DNA of 64,000 nt from Rhodopirellula sp. P2 (GCF_028768465.1 NZ_CP118225.1:310001-374000); one strand, 5' to 3'; positions 35,286-44,583 are shown, numbered from the stretch's first letter. Notes: generated by a model not told the origin, from the letters alone. Program-made: numbers and translations.

Positions 35286-37891
35286 CTCATGACCGCGTCC
35301 GAAGTGACCTGCCTTGGTTGAAGCAATTGCCGGGCGTGGAACCGACCGGCGACACGTCCGATCCGGCGTCCCCGTCGTCGCTTCCAAGCGACACGCTTGG
35401 CGTTGCACTTTCAGGGGGCGGTATCCGCAGCGCCTCCTTGTGCTTGGGGCTCGTTCAATCCATGGCGCGCTGTGGTTGGCTCCGACATGTGGACATCCTT
35501 TCAACCGTCTCGGGAGGTGGATATGCGGGGACATTCCTCGGCCGCTACTTCGATCAGTGCCGACGCTTTGCCGACCATCAGGTTCCTGGCGCAGCCCAAC
35601 GGCGCGTTGCCACGGGGTTGTCCAATTGCCAATCGCCACCGATCAGTTGGCTACGACGCTACGCAAACTACTTGGCTCCGACGGGCTTCGGTGAAGCGAT
35701 GTTCAACTTCGCCGCGTTCTGGCGAAACTTTTTGTCCTTGCACGTTGTCTTGGGACTTTTCCTGCTGGCGCTGTTTGGGATCTTCAACGCGATCGGGTAC
35801 TGGTTTCTCGGCACCGCCCATGACATTGGTCTGCAACACTTCACCGCCCTTGCCACCCCGATCACAGACGTCATTCTGCCGTGGAAGACTTCGCTTTGGT
35901 GGGTGAGTGCGGAACTGACCTTTTGGCTGGCGACGCTGCCACTGGCGCTAGCGTATTGGCTGGTTTCCCAAGACCACCATGAACGTTTTGTCGGCACGGT
36001 GTTCGTCGCGTCGATTCTGGTGGGGATCTCGGCACTGGTTGGAATGAGCCAACCGCTGCCGCTGGTCGTCGTGATTGCCGCGATCGCATGGTCCATCTTC
36101 ACGTGGTTCGACATTCGCAGAAAAGAAGGTCACGGTGATCCGACCAGTCGCTTTCGACTTGCGATTGCGCGCAATCGATTGACCTATCGGCTTGCATTTT
36201 GGACGACAACGCTGGTCGTGATCTTGGTCTTGGCCTTGATTGACTCCTTGGGGTTTTGGCTGGCCCACACCACGCTCCAGTCCGAGCAACCCTGGAGCGT
36301 GATTCAGCTGCAACTTTCCAGCCTCACCGTCGCGTTGCTAGCCCTGGCGCCCATTCTGCGATGGTTGGCGAGTTTCGTCGTCACCAGCAATCCCGACAGT
36401 GGCGGTCTTCTGCGGTCCTTCCTCCAGATCCCTTATCTCTCCTCCGTTTTGATGATCTTGGTCGGCGTGGTGATTCCGCTGTCGATCATTTCATTGATTT
36501 CACACATCAGCTTCGAAGTCGGCTATTCGCTTTGGCAGGGAATCGCGGTGGCAGCCGGGGCGGTCTTTCTCAGTTGGTTGCTTGGCCGGCAAACGTCCCT
36601 GCCGTTTGTCAATCGAAGTGGTCCGCTCACGATTTACGCTGCCCGGCTGGCCCGAGTCTTTTTGGGCGCGGTGAACCCCGAACGACATCGTCACTCCGCC
36701 GGTGGCAGTATCACCGACGTGATTTCAGGCGATGACGGCCCCTTCATTGAATACGCGCCGCACGAAGCGGGCGGCCCGCTCCATTTGATCAACGTGTCCG
36801 TCAATGAAACCGTTGACGTTGCCAGTCAGCGAGGAATGCGAGATCGCCAAGCCGAGAACATGGCGGTTGGTCCAGCGGGCACCAATCTGTCCCGGCACTG
36901 GCACTCGCTTTGGACGACCGAAAACGGCTGCCGGACCAGCGAACTGCGACCGATCGGGAACGCCAATGAAATTCATCCGATGCGAAGCACCAGCTCCGAC
37001 GCATCCCAAACAGAATCGCTGAACGTTCGCCAATGGATGGCGATTTCGGGGGCCGCGGTCAGCCCCGGGATGGGACGTTTGACTTCCCCGGCCCAGTCTT
37101 TGCTGTTGACATTGACCAACCTCCGACTGGGGTACTGGTGGGACAGCGGGATCTGGTCGGGACACCGCGCCTTGGTGCCGTTTCCTTCGGGGATCTTCGC
37201 GTGGATCAAGAACCTCTTCTTGCGAATCTTCGCGACACAAGCCTTGCTGCTCGGCGAACTTCGGGGGCGATTTGCAGGCCCTTGGCGGCGTCATTTCTAC
37301 TTGTCCGATGGGGGGCATTTCGAGAACACCGGCGCCTACGAACTCATTCGTCGCCGAGTTCCCCTGATGATCGTTTGCGATGCGGGAAGAGACCATCGGC
37401 AAAACGCCAGCGGGCTCGCCGAATTGACCCGGATTGCGAGGATCGATTTCGCGGCGGAGATCGAAGAAATCGCATCCGATCCCGCTCAACTTCAATCGGA
37501 ACTGACTCAGACACTGGGCTTGCCGGTGGAAACGGCGAGCATGCTCGGGACCCTCGAAGAACTGCTCTCTGTGGATGGGAATTCATCTAAGAAACATGCG
37601 GCATTGCTGAAAGTTCGGTATGGTTCGCCCGCCATCGACCAGCGTTCTTCCAAACAAGCAACGGATCGCGAAGCCTGGAACGGACGCGATTGTTCATGGT
37701 TGCTGTATATCAAATCGACCGTCACGGGCGACGAGCCAACCGATGTCCGCAACTACCGTGGCCAGCATCCGGATTTTCCAAACGAATCGACCGCCGATCA
37801 ATTCTTTGATGAGCCCCAGTGGGAAAGCTATCGCAAACTGGGCGAACACATCGGTGACAAACTTTTCCATTCGATGGATGCTCGACCATGA
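35282..37891 (+). CDS. Large membrane patatin-like phospholipase, copy 1
   Basis: 869 residues. The patatin catalytic start is VALSGGGIRSASLCLGL with the nucleophile Ser77 in STVSGGG, and the catalytic Asp676 in LSDGGHFENTGAYELI. Between these are about 11 hydrophobic helices (residues about 145-460), so the enzyme is embedded in a membrane, with the lipase halves on the same face. After the Asp, MIVCDAGRD is conserved in patatins. The enzyme would hydrolyse acyl esters of membrane lipids. It overlaps the GMC gene (ATGA) and the next gene (ATGA), so all three are coupled. A second, larger patatin is encoded two genes downstream. Confidence 0.88.
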   Translation: MTHDRVRSDLPWLKQLPGVEPTGDTSDPASPSSLPSDTLGVALSGGGIRSASLCLGLVQSMARCGWLRHVDILSTVSGGGYAGTFLGRYFDQCRRFADHQVPGAAQRRVATGLSNCQSPPISWLRRYANYLAPTGFGEAMFNFAAFWRNFLSLHVVLGLFLLALFGIFNAIGYWFLGTAHDIGLQHFTALATPITDVILPWKTSLWWVSAELTFWLATLPLALAYWLVSQDHHERFVGTVFVASILVGISALVGMSQPLPLVVVIAAIAWSIFTWFDIRRKEGHGDPTSRFRLAIARNRLTYRLAFWTTTLVVILVLALIDSLGFWLAHTTLQSEQPWSVIQLQLSSLTVALLALAPILRWLASFVVTSNPDSGGLLRSFLQIPYLSSVLMILVGVVIPLSIISLISHISFEVGYSLWQGIAVAAGAVFLSWLLGRQTSLPFVNRSGPLTIYAARLARVFLGAVNPERHRHSAGGSITDVISGDDGPFIEYAPHEAGGPLHLINVSVNETVDVASQRGMRDRQAENMAVGPAGTNLSRHWHSLWTTENGCRTSELRPIGNANEIHPMRSTSSDASQTESLNVRQWMAISGAAVSPGMGRLTSPAQSLLLTLTNLRLGYWWDSGIWSGHRALVPFPSGIFAWIKNLFLRIFATQALLLGELRGRFAGPWRRHFYLSDGGHFENTGAYELIRRRVPLMIVCDAGRDHRQNASGLAELTRIARIDFAAEIEEIASDPAQLQSELTQTLGLPVETASMLGTLEELLSVDGNSSKKHAALLKVRYGSPAIDQRSSKQATDREAWNGRDCSWLLYIKSTVTGDEPTDVRNYRGQHPDFPNESTADQFFDEPQWESYRKLGEHIGDKLFHSMDARP

Positions 37892-39000
37892 GCCAGCACT
37901 TCAACCGGTTCATGTCCCTCGCTTTGTTCTGGGTCCTGTTTCCCCAGACGATCTCTGCGAGCGATCATGCCGATCCCATTCGGCTCTCTCACACCGAGGC
38001 CGGCATCACGGGGTTGTTCGTATTCCCTGATGAGGCCAATGCCAATTTGGTGATTGTGCTGTGCACCCATCCCAGCCTGGAATCACCCACGTCTCTTCCT
38101 CTGGAACCGCTTCGATACATCCTGCATCTCGATCTGGACCCCGCTCTCACGTTCACAGAGGAAGACGCTCTCAACCGATATGGCGGGACCGTCCTGAGCC
38201 CGACCGAAATCGAGGCGGACCTCGAAATCCGATATCAACTCTCCGATGACATCGAACTGCAAAATCGCAGATTGGTCGGCCGGCACGCTTCCATCAAACT
38301 GCCATCTGCCGAGGTTGGGATTCACGACGACCCCTTCATTTTTCATCGTTTTCGATCCACCAATGTGGTGGCGATCGTCCAACCAATCCCCTTCGATCAA
38401 CTCCCCGGTGACCCCAAGCACTTTCTCGTCTGGGCGACCACCGAACGATTCGGCCAACAAGTGGATCACGCGGGCAGGGCATTGCGAACGATGTTGCCCC
38501 GTTTCGATTTCCTCAACACGCTGCACCCCAGCCAACATGTCGCGGCGATCCGGCAACAGCATGAGGCCCCCGGTGTGCTGCAAGATGTCTTGTCGACATT
38601 CGCGTCACCGTTTTTCGCCATTCGACACTACGACTTCGCACCCGATGTCGTGATCTACAGCCGCACGCGTCCGGCGGGCTATCCCAACGGTCGCCTGCTC
38701 ACCGATGACGTGGCCAAACTCTGCTGTGAACAGGGCGACTGCCTGTTGTACGAGGTCTCGTTGGCCGATGCCCATGCCGACCATCTCCCCCGGCCAACAA
38801 CCAACCCACAAGGTTTCCAACCGGACTTCCCTTACTTGGCATCCGCCAATGACCGAGCCATCCCACCGGAAGAACCGAAACTGCGGCCACGAACCATCGT
38901 TGTGCTGGCCTTGATCGGTGCAGGCGTTGCGTTCCTGTTCATCTTGCCGTGGATCTTGCTTTGGAAAAGCCATCGCCAAAACCTCCGCCAAACAAGCTAG
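37888..39000 (+). CDS. DUF4331-like protein with C-terminal membrane anchor
   Basis: 370 residues. A signal peptide (MSLALFWVLFPQTISA) is followed by SDHADPIRL, a start like that of DUF4331 proteins, and by GLFVFPDEANANLVIVL. Later segments RFDFLNTLHPSQHVAAI and PNGRLLTDDVAKL also fit this family. Near the C-terminus RTIVVLALIGAGVAFLFILPW is a transmembrane helix and a basic tail follows. The domain would face the periplasm. DUF4331 has no established function. A CCEQGDC cluster at about 275 could form a disulfide or bind metal. It overlaps the first patatin by four bases. Confidence 0.72.
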   Translation: MSQHFNRFMSLALFWVLFPQTISASDHADPIRLSHTEAGITGLFVFPDEANANLVIVLCTHPSLESPTSLPLEPLRYILHLDLDPALTFTEEDALNRYGGTVLSPTEIEADLEIRYQLSDDIELQNRRLVGRHASIKLPSAEVGIHDDPFIFHRFRSTNVVAIVQPIPFDQLPGDPKHFLVWATTERFGQQVDHAGRALRTMLPRFDFLNTLHPSQHVAAIRQQHEAPGVLQDVLSTFASPFFAIRHYDFAPDVVIYSRTRPAGYPNGRLLTDDVAKLCCEQGDCLLYEVSLADAHADHLPRPTTNPQGFQPDFPYLASANDRAIPPEEPKLRPRTIVVLALIGAGVAFLFILPWILLWKSHRQNLRQTS

Positions 39001-39043
39001 CCCACCACACGAAACGTTCCTCCGCTCTGGCCAGAATCATCCA

Positions 39044-42000
39044 ATGCATCGTCCTTCACCGCTTGGGCAGAACCCCAATGCAAAAAATCCGTCCACCGAG
39101 CAACCCGCCAAGCCGAAACAATGGCAATTGGAGGAATGGGAATGCATTGCAACGCGCCGGCAAAAGGCCTATGCCTCCGTCACCAAAGGACAAGAGACAT
39201 CTCTCAAAGGAGAACCCAAAAACCTCACTGGATTGGCTCTTTCGGGCGGTGGGATTCGTTCGGCATTGTTCAACGATGGATTTTTGCAAGCCTTGTCTCA
39301 TCGTGGGTTGCTGAGATACGTCGACTATCTCGCCAGTGTGTCAGGGGGCGGCTACATCGCTGGCCACTTGATGGCTCAAAGTGACAAGACCTCCGAGAAA
39401 TGTTTTCACGACGACAATGATCGGGCAGCTCTGGGACGCGATCCCGTCACCGGTAAAATCGCGAACGATCGACTTCCCGGCATCGGCGGGTACCTGAGTC
39501 GCCCCCTGGAATTCATCCCTGCCTACCTTTGGTCGTTTTTCTTTTCTCTCGCGTTTTACCTGGGGATTGTCGGTGTCATTTCGACGGTCGCAGCACTGCT
39601 ATGGAGGTCATTCGACAACATTCAGTTCCGTGAAATCTACTCCAGTTCACTCGGGCTGAACCAGTTTGGTGATGAACTGACGATTGCTTTTCTCCCCACT
39701 CTCTTCGTGCTCCTGTTGTTGGTGACGAGCGAACTCATCCTGACGGTCTGCCGCTGCTCTTCAAAGCTCAATGGGCAACGATTGATCAAGATCCATCGTT
39801 GGTTTCGTGCCACCACGCTACTCGCCGCAGTATTCGCCGCTTTGACATCCATCGCGATTTTCCTTGGCAATGGAAAGTCGTTTGTCGAATCTGGCACCAA
39901 CACACTCTATCTCAATCGATACGTTCAGTACTTTGCCATCACCGCTGGCGTGATCCAGGTGCTCGTCTTCTTGGGCAGAGACCGTCTGTTTCGATCCGAA
40001 CGAGGCGAAGCCAAAGGTTGGCAACGCCATGTCCAGTACGCCGTGACCACGCTCGTGATCATCACCATGGTGTTCTCCATGGTGCACTGGATGGGCAGAG
40101 AAAACATCAGCAACTACACGAAGTTCCGTGACCCACACCTGGTGGTGGGTGACGTCCAGGACTGGAAAAAGCTGCAGGCCATTGGCGTGGCCTATCCGAA
40201 CAAATCAAACATCGATTTGCCGGACTTCGATTCCGAAAAAGTTCTCCTGCCGACCGTGCAACGCGAAGTCGTTTTCAAGTCCGGTCAGATTGCTCCCAAA
40301 GGTCGATGGCATCTCGCCGTTGCCAAGTCCCGACTCAACCTTTTCGGCTACGACAAGATCAAGGAATCCGACTTATCGGAGCCTTCACCGCCCGCTGTCC
40401 AAGGTCTCTTGAAACTGAGCCAAGAAGACCGCGATGAGAACAAGGTTGCGGTCTATCAGGCGGGAACAGAAACTTGGCTGCTTCCCAAACGTTTGCTCGC
40501 CGCCGCTTATGCCTATTGGCAATGTGTTTTGGTCGGTCCCAAAACCGCGGATCGAGAAGGGTCAGAACCCATCGAACCGCTCATAGAGAACGTGACGCTT
40601 CAACAGGCTCAAAACATGAGCGTCTACGAAACGGTCGATGACATCATTGCGGCGTACAGGCTTAAACGTGCCCGCCAAGAGAAATACTTGACTGGTTTCA
40701 ACCAATTCTTGGACCAGCCCGAATTCACTCAGTTCCTACTGAGCCGAATCAATCTTCGCCTCGCACCCCCAACCGAATCCGGCCCTGACAACAATGCAGC
40801 AGCGGAAAATTCGTCCATCAACCTCAACCAGTTCCTGACTTCGAGCGCCCTCCAACTCACAGACAGCCAAAGGAAAAGCCTGACAACTCATTTCCACAGT
40901 TTGAACCTTGACGCTCCCGCCGCCCGATCCGAGGAAGGCTCTCCAAACGATGCCTTCCTTGAGCCCGCCGTGGTCAATCGGCTTTTGCTGGAAGGACTCT
41001 ATCCAGCGGTGATTCAGCGTCATGATGTCGCAAGCACCCTCGTTGTTCCTCCCCACGATCAACGCACACGTCAACGTTGGCTGATCGGATGGACGTTGCT
41101 TTTGTTTGTCGGTTTGATCGGCGGACTCGGCCCTCACCGCGTTGCCACGGTGTTCCATTTCTACCGTCGGCAATTGACCGCAAACTTTCTCGTCCCCACC
41201 GACAACCCCGATCTTCAGTACGGTGAAAACCCCCTCAAATCAGTGCAGCCCTACGAAGACGGGCTGCCCTACCCACTGATCCTGGCTGGTGCACTCAAGC
41301 CTTCGTCACGCAATGGCAGTTACCGAGTTGCAGCCCGCCCCTTCGTCTTCAGCCCGCTGTACTCGGGTTCCTTCGAAGACGGTGAGGAGCCCTTTGACAG
41401 TGAGCAACTGAGTTTTGGCCGCAATCCCAAAACCCCACCACTCACTCTCGCCGACGCAGTGACCCTCTCGGGCGCTGCCATCACTCCGCTGATGTCTCAA
41501 AACAGATGGTTGACCATCATTCTGGACTTTTTCAACACCGGGATTGGGCAACGAGTTTGCCGCACCGATCGGACGAAGGCGAACACCAAACCCTCCTCGG
41601 ATCGCTGGCCTCTGCAGACACTGTTGGCATGCTTGCTGATTGGCTTGGTTTACTGGCAACACATCGGATTTGGTTGGTCTCTGGCATTGGTGTTCGCCAC
41701 GACCGCCCTGTTCTGTCAGTGCTGGAGTTTCTTCATCGGTTCACCGGGATGGATTCGTTCCCTCACCTTCCTTCCCGAAACCTATCACGAAGTCCAATTC
41801 AACCAGAACCAATCGTTTTACATCGCAGACGGCGGGTATGTTGATTATCTCGGGGTCAGCGAACTGCTGAGACGACGTTGCGAATTGATCATCGTCAGCG
41901 ATGCCGGAGCCAATGTTGGGGGAGATTCCCTGGGGACTCTTGCGCGCATGTGCCAACGTGCTGAGAGCGAGCAGGGCATTCGGTTCCTGGACCTCGATCA

Positions 42001-43489
42001 CGAAGCCCCCATCGACTTTGGCCGCCTCGAAATTGATGACCAAAGCCGTTTGGTTCACCAGCCATTCATCTGCATGCGAGTGCGGTACCCCGAGGCGAAC
42101 CGAGAAGAAGGGATGCTGGTCTATTGCCAAATGTCAATCACGGGATCGGACCCCATCGAGATCAAAAACATCCGCAACTTGTTTCCCTCGTTTCCCGACG
42201 AACCAACGGTCAACCAGTTCTACAACGACAAACAAGTCGCCGCCTATCGCGCACTGGGCTATCACATCGGCAAACGTTTTTGCAGCGAACTGTACCCGTG
42301 GTTCGATAAACATTCCAAGCTTCCCCCGCAGGCAGCAACTCCCCCAAAATCCAGCCCACCGAAACAGGCCACGTCGCATCGCAAAAAAGACAAGCCCTCC
42401 AAGTACAAGAGCTTTGTCGAAACTCTGAAGAACGGGTTCCCCGACACGCAATTGGGAACGCAACTTCCATCCCAACAGCCACTCTTTCGCATCGTCGGCG
42501 AACGTCTGCTGACCGCTTATCGCTTGGCCTGTTACCAGGAGATCACTTACAACAAGGACGACATTTTTGGGGAAGCGGTTTGGACGGGGGGAGAAATTGC
42601 TTTCCCGTCGTTGCCGTGGGAAATCCAACACTTCTCGACCGAGCAGGAATTGGAACATGATCTTTCGAATCACTGGTTGAAGCGTTACGAACTCAACCCG
42701 GATCTGCGAAGCGCCTACCGGGCCGCCGTCATCGAAGACATCAATTCTCTGGGTGTGGAAGCGGATTCCTACTGCGGGGCGCTTTGGACAACGCTTCGCG
42801 AGCGACAAGGAAAAGGAACCGCACTCGAGGCACACTTGGCAGCCCACCTGACATGCATCGCTGTTGCCTGCCAGGAAATCCACCGCGGCAGACCCAATGC
42901 AGCATTCCAAGTTGGTGGACGGGACAAGCTGATCGACCTGTGTGGTCGCATTGCAAATCAAATCGCCAAAGTCGCCCCTGTCCAATTCCAATACACCAGC
43001 ATTGACCAGATGTTCAAGGACCTGGATGGCACGATCGCGGAACTGATCGAAATGGAACGCTCCATTTTCCAAGGCGGCGAACACGTCGCGACCATCTCCT
43101 TTGCTCAGTGCATGAGTTCCGCGTGGGGGCGAATGGCTCGGGAATTTGAAATTCAGTCCAAGCAAGCTGAGACGATCAGCGATTTCACCTTTACACAGAG
43201 AGTCTTCCAAACCGACGGTGTGCTGGGAATGTTTGAACAACGCGGAAATGAAACCCCACAATCCATTGAGACCTTCGATTTGATCACAGCTGAAATCCGT
43301 CACCAACTTGACATCGGCATGAAGGAAATCCGTTTGAAGGCCATTCGCAATGGTCTCGCCAAATCTTGGTACACAGGATTCTTCAACGCCGACCAATTGG
43401 AATCATTCAAGACATCGTGGGGCGATTCTTCGGATGACAAAGCCCCCGCGAAAAGCACTGCCAAGTCTCCCTCTCAAACCAAGAAATAG
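39044..43489 (+). CDS. Very large membrane patatin-like protein, copy 2
   Basis: 1481 residues from ATG 39044, 43 bases after the previous gene. The catalytic start is LALSGGGIRSALFNDGF with nucleophile Ser100 in ASVSGGG, and the Asp929 motif is YIADGGYVDYLGVSELL, followed by LIIVSDAGAN. Hydrophobic helices occur in two sets: about residues 160-350 (four or five), and again near 680 and 865-895. A C-terminal region of about 400 residues, after a Lys/Pro/Ser-rich linker around 1085-1120, has helices and no recognised motif; it starts around YKSFVETLKNGFPDT. Copy 1 and copy 2 share catalytic motifs but are otherwise quite different, so they are unlikely to be a recent duplication. Confidence 0.86.
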   Translation: MHRPSPLGQNPNAKNPSTEQPAKPKQWQLEEWECIATRRQKAYASVTKGQETSLKGEPKNLTGLALSGGGIRSALFNDGFLQALSHRGLLRYVDYLASVSGGGYIAGHLMAQSDKTSEKCFHDDNDRAALGRDPVTGKIANDRLPGIGGYLSRPLEFIPAYLWSFFFSLAFYLGIVGVISTVAALLWRSFDNIQFREIYSSSLGLNQFGDELTIAFLPTLFVLLLLVTSELILTVCRCSSKLNGQRLIKIHRWFRATTLLAAVFAALTSIAIFLGNGKSFVESGTNTLYLNRYVQYFAITAGVIQVLVFLGRDRLFRSERGEAKGWQRHVQYAVTTLVIITMVFSMVHWMGRENISNYTKFRDPHLVVGDVQDWKKLQAIGVAYPNKSNIDLPDFDSEKVLLPTVQREVVFKSGQIAPKGRWHLAVAKSRLNLFGYDKIKESDLSEPSPPAVQGLLKLSQEDRDENKVAVYQAGTETWLLPKRLLAAAYAYWQCVLVGPKTADREGSEPIEPLIENVTLQQAQNMSVYETVDDIIAAYRLKRARQEKYLTGFNQFLDQPEFTQFLLSRINLRLAPPTESGPDNNAAAENSSINLNQFLTSSALQLTDSQRKSLTTHFHSLNLDAPAARSEEGSPNDAFLEPAVVNRLLLEGLYPAVIQRHDVASTLVVPPHDQRTRQRWLIGWTLLLFVGLIGGLGPHRVATVFHFYRRQLTANFLVPTDNPDLQYGENPLKSVQPYEDGLPYPLILAGALKPSSRNGSYRVAARPFVFSPLYSGSFEDGEEPFDSEQLSFGRNPKTPPLTLADAVTLSGAAITPLMSQNRWLTIILDFFNTGIGQRVCRTDRTKANTKPSSDRWPLQTLLACLLIGLVYWQHIGFGWSLALVFATTALFCQCWSFFIGSPGWIRSLTFLPETYHEVQFNQNQSFYIADGGYVDYLGVSELLRRRCELIIVSDAGANVGGDSLGTLARMCQRAESEQGIRFLDLDHEAPIDFGRLEIDDQSRLVHQPFICMRVRYPEANREEGMLVYCQMSITGSDPIEIKNIRNLFPSFPDEPTVNQFYNDKQVAAYRALGYHIGKRFCSELYPWFDKHSKLPPQAATPPKSSPPKQATSHRKKDKPSKYKSFVETLKNGFPDTQLGTQLPSQQPLFRIVGERLLTAYRLACYQEITYNKDDIFGEAVWTGGEIAFPSLPWEIQHFSTEQELEHDLSNHWLKRYELNPDLRSAYRAAVIEDINSLGVEADSYCGALWTTLRERQGKGTALEAHLAAHLTCIAVACQEIHRGRPNAAFQVGGRDKLIDLCGRIANQIAKVAPVQFQYTSIDQMFKDLDGTIAELIEMERSIFQGGEHVATISFAQCMSSAWGRMAREFEIQSKQAETISDFTFTQRVFQTDGVLGMFEQRGNETPQSIETFDLITAEIRHQLDIGMKEIRLKAIRNGLAKSWYTGFFNADQLESFKTSWGDSSDDKAPAKSTAKSPSQTKK

Positions 43490-43666
43490 CCACCCCCACA
43501 AACGCTTTCCAGCGATCGCAGCGATCTTTGGCGGAGCGACAGGTGTCGTTTGGAGCCGCGTCGAAAACAGTGAGTGTCAATTCGATTGGATCTCCCATGT
43601 CTGATGCGGCGTGGACTGCACACCGCTTTCCCCTTCCTGGATTCCAGCCGGTGAGTCGACGCAATC

Positions 43667-43795
43667 TAAGCAGTTCGGCAGGAGTCTTTCAGCATTTTGA
43701 ATGTTTTGGGCAGCGTCGTTGCTCCCACGTACAACCGGGGCTAACGCCCAAACGGCTCACATGGTTTTGCTCGATCATTCCTGCCGACCTGCTTA
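43667..43795 (+). repeat. MITE-like repeat, copy C
   Basis: 129 bases, with ends TAAGCAGTTCGGCAGG and CCTGCCGACCTGCTTA. The interior reads AGTCTTTCAGC, then ACAACCGGGGCTAACGCCCA and ACGGCTCAC. It aligns along nearly its full length with copy B (inverted) and with the right half of copy A. Its right end supplies the TAA stop of the minus-strand remnant at 43793-43954. Confidence 0.85.
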
Positions 43796-43954
43796 AAAGA
43801 TGAACTCCAATCGAGCGGGAACCCCAAGTTGCGTCAGTCGGAACTCGAAGTCCCGACTGACGAATGAGCTGTCTTGCCCGTTCACCCTTTCCTGCATGAC
43901 ATCAACGGTCACATCCAGATTTAGCAGGACGGCAGCTTGGCACACGTGCCAACT
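43793..43954 (-). pseudogene. Possible remnant of an outer-membrane protein C-terminus
   Basis: Directly after the bacterioferritin stop codon the same frame stays open for 53 codons and ends in a TAA that belongs to the repeat end. The translation has the alternating pattern of a beta barrel: NLDVTVDVMQERV, DSSFVSRDFEFRLTQLG and finally VPARLEFIF, ending in Phe two residues before the repeat. This resembles the last strands of an outer-membrane protein. A GTG at 43945 could start a 50-residue product but has no good ribosome site. It may be a fragment left after rearrangement next to the repeat. The evidence is compositional only. Confidence 0.35.
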
Positions 43955-44437
43955 CTATTCGTTTGAATTCGCTGGCATGTGCTTGGCGATGTAGGCAGGT
44001 TCCCCCATCCGCTCCAGCAAGTCCAATTGCAGTTCCAACCAACCGGCGTGACCTTCTTCGTCCACCGCGATTCGTTCGAACAATTGGCGAGTCCCGATGT
44101 CTCGGTCCTCACTCGCTTGAATCGATGCGGTGGTGTAGAAGTCAATGGCTTCTTTTTCGTCCGCCAAATCGGATTCAAACATCTCTTTCAACGACTTTGC
44201 CTGCAAAGGCGTTTTCTGCATCGCGACCTTGGGGTTCCCGTTCAGGAACAAAATTCGGTTCAGGAAGTCTTCTGAGTGCCCCAACTCTTCTTGCAGCTCT
44301 TCTCGCATCTTGGACGCCAACAGGCCCATCCCCCAATCGTCCAGCACACACGCATGCAATTGGTACTGGTGGGTCGCGGTCAGTTCCATGCCCAACGCTT
44401 TTTGCAAGTTCTCAATCGTTTGTGTTTTACTCATCAT
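43955..44437 (-). CDS. bfr: Bacterioferritin-family ferroxidase lacking the haem-ligand Met
   Basis: 160 residues from ATG 44437, preceded by GAGAAGA; one more ATG follows directly. The di-iron ferroxidase ligands are present: Glu in ELTATHQYQLH, Glu and His in EELGHSED, Glu in LADEKEAIDF, and Glu and His in DEEGHAGWLE. The fold ends DLLERMGEPAYIAKHM as in E. coli Bfr. At the position of the E. coli haem ligand Met52 (DEMKH) the sequence has Leu (EELGH), so haem binding between subunits is doubtful. The protein stores iron or detoxifies iron and peroxide in the cytoplasm. It is transcribed away from the zinc-ribbon gene. Confidence 0.9.
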   Translation of the reverse strand: MMSKTQTIENLQKALGMELTATHQYQLHACVLDDWGMGLLASKMREELQEELGHSEDFLNRILFLNGNPKVAMQKTPLQAKSLKEMFESDLADEKEAIDFYTTASIQASEDRDIGTRQLFERIAVDEEGHAGWLELQLDLLERMGEPAYIAKHMPANSNE

Positions 44438-44583
44438 TCTTCTCAAATTGTGTTACAAAAAAACCAAATCAAGCGTCGTCGGAGACACGTTCCCCTCCCA
44501 AGTAATATGACCAAACGACCGTCTCATCAACCAACCCAAACGTCTCGGCATACCGAGATTCACTTTTCCAGCAAGAACCCAGC

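Noticed and set aside
42134-43396. A 420-codon minus-strand frame
   Set aside because: Antisense to the C-terminal part of the second patatin, whose frame continues through it; no recognisable motif.
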